Source: Mnemiopsis leidyi (taxonomy: Eukaryota; Ctenophora; Tentaculata; Lobata; Bolinopsidae). Taken from it: a stretch of 24,855 nt of DNA. The notes beneath the pieces were generated by a model. That model did no database searches and was not told where the DNA came from. It saw only the letters and a list, made by a program, of their open reading frames with translations. Below, one piece after another: positions 20,991-24,855 of this stretch (the first letter of the stretch is position 1; every line of letters starts with the position of its first letter). The stretch covers positions 112,727 to 137,581 of the forward strand of contig JH156106.1 in NCBI GenBank assembly GCA_000226015.1, in the 5' to 3' direction. The translations under genes and the position numbers were made by a program.

Positions 20991-21740
20991 ACTTAGAGAC
21001 CCTCCGTAAAGTGGAACATTTCCTAATCACGTTAATGGACTCGTGAAAAGGAGCGAGTGAGTGGGACGGGGAAGTGATAGACTTTACTACATTAGGGCAT
21101 CGTGATTATAGCTTAGCAGATACTGTAAGGCACGGAAATGAGAATTAAGGGGGCTAGTTACACCTCAATTATAGACTATTTTAGACTTGTCTATGCTCTT
21201 CTTATAGTTTACTTTAAGTTAAACTTTTCTGGTTTAAAGTTTATCTATGTCGCATTTCGATAGTGTTTTAAATTGAGTGTTTTATGTTATGTTCAACCGG
21301 GGTTATTATAATTCGATTGGGCTAGACTGCTTTAAAAGACTGTGGAAAAAACCTAAATTGTTAATTTCATAGTTTAATGCTGGTATAATTTTCAGTCAAA
21401 ATTTCGTACTCGTGCTTATTGCTTAACCTAGCTGTAATGATCGATTTATACTGGTTTGTTTTTGTAAATGAAGTGTACTGAGGTATAAAATTCCCTAACA
21501 TGCCGCCCAACTTAAACAATACATTCGATACAATCTCGCAATGACATCTTGACACAGTGAAGGTATTGCAAATTTATGACCATTGAAGATATATATATAT
21601 ATATATACATATATGTAGAACTTAGAGTACTATATTCTTTATTTTTTCTAGGTGCTCTGTTGTTAAAACTATAAAAGTGTGCAAACTGCTCTGTCTGTAC
21701 CTGCAAGATCCATTTTGGTGCTTGATCTGCATTGTATATC
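20991..21740. other. Gene-free stretch with an AT dinucleotide run
   Basis: AT-rich with no supported gene. An (AT)n microsatellite lies at about 21589-21606. Short minus-strand frames at 21367-21706 show no domain. Confidence 0.5.
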
Positions 21741-21746
21741 GAAATT

Positions 21747-21840
21747 AGGGTTAGGGTTTATAGCGCGCCGCCGGGCCATAAACCCATAGGGTTAGGGATA
21801 GCGTTAGGCCTTTCTCCTTTAGGGTTAGGGTTAGGCTTAG
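21747..21840 (+). repeat. Interstitial TTAGGG-type repeats with a stem-loop
   Basis: Short runs of ttaggg occur at about 21747-21758, 21788-21798 and 21820-21836. Between the first two, gggtttat and ataaaccc form an 8-bp stem around a GC-rich loop (agcgcgccgccgggcc). The motif equals the ancestral metazoan telomere repeat; only a few units are present. Confidence 0.75.
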
Positions 21841-21966
21841 ATTAAGCGGCTCGATATTCACCCAAACCCGAACTGTTATGGTTCCGGCTATACACCTGCA
21901 GTGTATGTTATTTCTAAATATGTAGCTCCTCGCCTCTCCTGATCTTTCATAGTTCGCAGACCTTAT

Positions 21967-22199
21967 TTATAGTTTTACCTCTAAACCAAACCTATAGTTA
22001 TACCTCTAAACCAAACCTATAGTTATACCTCTAAACCAAACCTATAGTTATACCTCTAAACCAAACCTATAGTTATACCTCTAAACCAAACCTATAGTTA
22101 TACCTCTAAACCAAACCTATAGTTTTACCTCTAAACCAAACTTATAGTTTTACCTCTAAACCAAACTTATAGTTTTACCTCTAAACCAAACTTATAGTT
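21967..22199. repeat. 25-bp minisatellite, about nine copies
   Basis: Unit cctatagttatacctctaaa plus ccaaa, tandem, with a/t variation in ttata/tttta. It passes into the 45-bp array that follows. Confidence 0.95.
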
Positions 22200-22255
22200 A
22201 TACAAGTTACAACTCAACCTTACTTATACTTGCTATAGTTGTATCTCTCAAGATT

Positions 22256-22865
22256 TATCCAAACTTATAGTTATACAACTCAACCGACAACCTTAATGAT
22301 AGCATTCCACTTAACCAAACTTATAGTTATACAAGTCTTACTTATAGCATACCAATCAACCAAACTTATAGTTATAAAACTCTTACTTTTAGCATACCAC
22401 TCAACCAAACTTATAGTTAATCAACTCTTACTTATAGCATACCACTCAACCAAACTTATAGTTATACAACTCTACCTAACTTAAAGTATACCACTCAACC
22501 AAACCTATAGTTATACAACTCTACCTAACTTAAAGCATACCACTCAACCAAACTTATAGTTAAACAACTCTACCTAACTTATAACATACCACTCAACCAA
22601 ACTTATAGTTATACAACTCTTACTTATAGTATACCACTCAACCAAACTTATAGTTATAAAACTCTTACTTATAGTATACCACTCAACCAAACTTATAGTT
22701 ATACAACTCTTACTTATAGCATACCACTCAACCAAACTTATAGTTATAAAACTCTTACTTATAGTATACCACTCAACCAAACTTATAGTTATACAACTCT
22801 TACTTTTAGCATACCACTCAACCAAACTTATAGTTAAACAACTCTTACTTATAGTATACCACTCA
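22256..22865. repeat. 45-bp minisatellite, about thirteen copies
   Basis: Unit accaaacttatagttataca followed by actcttacttatagtatacc and actca. It shares the core ccaaac.tatagttata with the 25-bp array, so the longer unit probably arose from it. Because 45 is divisible by three, long open frames run through on both strands (IVIQLLLIAYHSTKL and WYTISKSFITISLVE); these are not called as genes. The array ends 45 bp before the start codon at 22911. Confidence 0.95.
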
Positions 22866-22910
22866 ATCCTGTACTAACAGCATTATAACACATCGTTCAG
22901 GACTCAGGAT

Positions 22911-24125
22911 ATGTTGCGTTTATCTCCCCTCCTCCTCACCTCCTCCATATTCCTCTTTGTCCACTCTTACCGAGGTGCGGGGGATCTCCTCCAGTTTTCA
23001 CTAGACTCTTCCATCAACCTGAAGAAGAAGATGGAGATCGATGGACAGTTTAACGACTTTGTTGATGCTTTTAAGGACATTCAGGTTAGTCATTTGTATT
23101 GATTTCACGCTCCCTGTGCTATAAAATTGTTTTGTCCTCCTTTGCAGGGTTCCTCGATTCTGAAGTTGAAGTTATTTTTATATTCTTCTCCTCAAGTGAG
23201 ATCTATAAGTTTTGTGGTTGTATTTCTTACTACTACTAAGTGATCAAAACAGCCGCTTTTCACACCTGTAATCACAGTTAGTCCTCCTCAGTACAGCGAC
23301 TACAAACAAGAAGGCAGACTAGTAGCTATCACCAAAAACACGGGTATCTTACTGCAGCGGCTCTCGGAACTTGTATCACAAACTGCAAGGAGAGCTGAGG
23401 AGGCGTTCTACATGACACCGCCAGATCCTAATGTCACGTGAGTCGTTCTGCTCTATTAAATATTTTCCTGTTTTCCAGTCTAAGTAGTTCTCCGAGGTGA
23501 AAGATGAACTCAACAGACTGAACGGTTTTGTAGCTGCGGTAGAGTAAGGGTGACGCGTTTCCAAGATTTGCTTTTAGGTTTTATTTTTTCCATGTCATGT
23601 ATATGGCTACGTACTATCCAGTATCCACCCCAATATTAACTTAACTAGAAATCACGTTGAAATTACTCGACCCCCCAGGTTCTACGACGGAGACCTGGTA
23701 CACCACGTGATACGTGGAGATGCACGTGAGAACCCTGATCTTAACCTCATTACGGGCAGGAGAGACAACTTGGCTCTGTCAGACAGAGAGGATCCCAGGT
23801 TTTCTGTTTCCTGACAGTTTCGTCACATATTAACGCCTTTCAAAAACTAACGATATAGTGATTTTTTAATCGCCACGGCTAATGATACTGATAGTATCAC
23901 TGCTGATAGTTTATACTTGATAACGGCCAATATTGCCGCTTAATAACCGCTAAATCTGTAGGTTTGGTGTCAAGATAAACCGAGAGGCGAGCGTAGTGCG
24001 AGTGGCGGTAGATGTTTTCAAGGGGGACACCCGTGTCAAACACGACATCAAGACCAGCGCAAAACTCCTCAGTCTGTACCGCCGACACTTCAACTTGTCT
24101 GAAGAGTTTCTCTTTCAGTACTTTG
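22911..24125 (+). CDS. Alpha2delta-like N-terminal exons (signal peptide and VWA_N)
   Basis: Four exons: 22911-23084, 23292-23437, 23679-23798 and 23962-24125, about 201 codons. All junctions agree in phase (0, 2, 2) and the last ends in phase 1 at TTTG|GTCAGT. The start encodes a signal peptide (MLRLSPLLLTSSIFLFVHS). A helical region follows, then the VWA_N block with NREASVVRVAVDVFKGD and FLFQYFG, matching the alpha2delta pattern SVVRVPTDVY...W.ALN..F......L.WQYFG. This is the piece missing from the minus-strand gene at 17557-591, yet it runs on the plus strand. No VWA exon follows in the remaining 730 bp. It is either the inverted N-terminus of that gene or the start of a separate paralogue continuing past the window. 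The minisatellites lie directly upstream. Confidence 0.8.
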
Positions 24126-24489
24126 GTCAGTACTCAGTTTATGTCGCGTCGTCGTCTTTTCTCTCCCTATTGTAGTATTTTTTTTTCAGTATTTTGGCCA
24201 GTTTTTTTGTGTTAGAACAAGATATCCTTTTAGCCTTATTAGATATAATTTTTTGTTTCTTTTTTGTTAGCCATGATTCTGGAACCCGCACTTTGCCCAC
24301 TCTAACTGTGCCCCAACTGTGCCCTTACTGTGCCTCGAGATTTCACCAACATGCCTCGAGGGTTTTTGCAAATATTGTGAAATGTAAAAACAATGACTTT
24401 AAAACGTCCATTAACACCGAGCAGGGTGTATCATATACCTGATATTCAGTTGACAAAAGACAGTAAATCCAGCGAACCTAATTACTATT
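24126..24489. other. Sequence after the last VWA_N exon
   Basis: Begins with a good donor (GTCAGT). It contains a short near-copy of the exon end (cagtattttggccag near 24187), T-rich tracts and tandem actgtgccc/actgtgcc motifs near 24305-24332. No exon matching the expected RRPW segment is seen. Confidence 0.5.
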
Positions 24490-24655
24490 TTAGGGACACC
24501 TAACGGTGTGACAAGGTTGATCCGATAAACCTAACTAATATTTTAGGGACACCTAACGGTGTGACAAGGTTGTATCCGATAAACCTAACTAATATTTTAG
24601 GGACACCTAACGGTGTGACAAGGTTGTATCCGATAAATCTAACTAATATTTTAGG
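24490..24655 (+). repeat. 54-bp minisatellite, copy B
   Basis: About three units of the same 54-bp repeat as 19325-19471, in the opposite orientation (ttttagggacacctaacggt). It passes directly into the SINE body at ggacacgatttcc. Confidence 0.85.
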
Positions 24656-24782
24656 GACACGATTTCCACTGATAGTCAATTCAGAAAATTCATGGGCTAG
24701 GTCACCGTGCCGAGTCGGGTATGATCCGACAACCTCTGCATTGTCTAGATGAGTGCTCTACCAATTGAGCTACCGGCCCTAT
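24655..24782 (-). mobile_element. tRNA-derived SINE, copy B
   Basis: Same element and orientation as 19625-19763. The minus-strand head reads GGGCCGGTAGCTCAATTGG with A box and D-arm, and a T-arm stem GTCGG/CCGAC around a 7-base loop. Here the 54-bp repeats form the 3' tail of the element, suggesting an expandable tail. Terminal duplications were not identified. Confidence 0.7.
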
Positions 24783-24855
24783 GACAGCACACGAATTTCT
24801 TGCATGTCTATCAGTGATCAATCGGTTATTATCTCGTATCTGCTTATCTGCACAC

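Noticed and set aside
22239-22825. Repeat proteins encoded by the 45-bp array
   Set aside because: Frames are open on both strands because the period is 45; no start context, flanking exons or non-repeat domain.
1-24855. CRISPR array or bacterial operon structure
   Set aside because: The tandem repeats have no unique spacers of constant length, and the genes are spliced metazoan families.

Overview
This window is animal nuclear DNA. It has multi-exon genes with GT-AG introns in matched phases, polyadenylation signals, many minisatellites, a tRNA-derived SINE and short TTAGGG arrays. The gene content is a calcium channel alpha2delta-type protein, a 7TM adhesion GPCR and a tandem family of CHST15-like carbohydrate sulfotransferases. 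That mix points to a metazoan, probably a marine invertebrate such as a cnidarian; the sequence alone does not fix the phylum.

Layout. The backbone is a large minus-strand alpha2delta-like gene. Its von Willebrand A (VWA) exons lie at 17557-17467, 17310-17196, 16508-16411, 5392-5206 and 4936-4736, and a Cache-type exon follows at 716-591. Every junction between these exons is in phase. The roughly 4.0-kb intron between 4736 and 716 holds a complete three-exon adhesion GPCR on the plus strand (1386-4503). The roughly 11.0-kb intron between 16411 and 5392 holds three tandem sulfotransferase genes on the same strand as the host (5615-7535, 8529-10227, 13160-14938). Each sulfotransferase has a 21-24 nt first coding exon for a basic cytosolic tail and one large second exon for the membrane anchor, stem and catalytic domain. 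Copy 1 has an in-frame stop between stem and catalytic domain.

The most unusual feature is at the right. Four exons on the PLUS strand (22911-24125) encode a signal peptide and VWA_N domain, the N-terminal part of an alpha2delta protein. The minus-strand gene lacks exactly this part. Re-inverting the roughly 5-kb segment would restore collinear order. The segment is bounded by oppositely oriented 54-bp minisatellites (about 19325-19471 and 24490-24655), each next to a SINE copy. This fits a repeat-mediated inversion that splits the gene, or an assembly error, or an independent alpha2delta paralogue that continues beyond the window. One short exon, expected just before VWA, was not found.

The rest is intron or intergenic sequence with minisatellites of 11, 25, 27, 39, 45, 54, about 80 and 85 bp, a few palindromes and one G-rich tract. 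If the alpha2delta gene is functional, its product would sit outside the cell beside voltage-gated calcium channels, and the sulfotransferases would act in the Golgi on glycans. Apart from nesting, nothing in the sequence ties the functions of these genes together.
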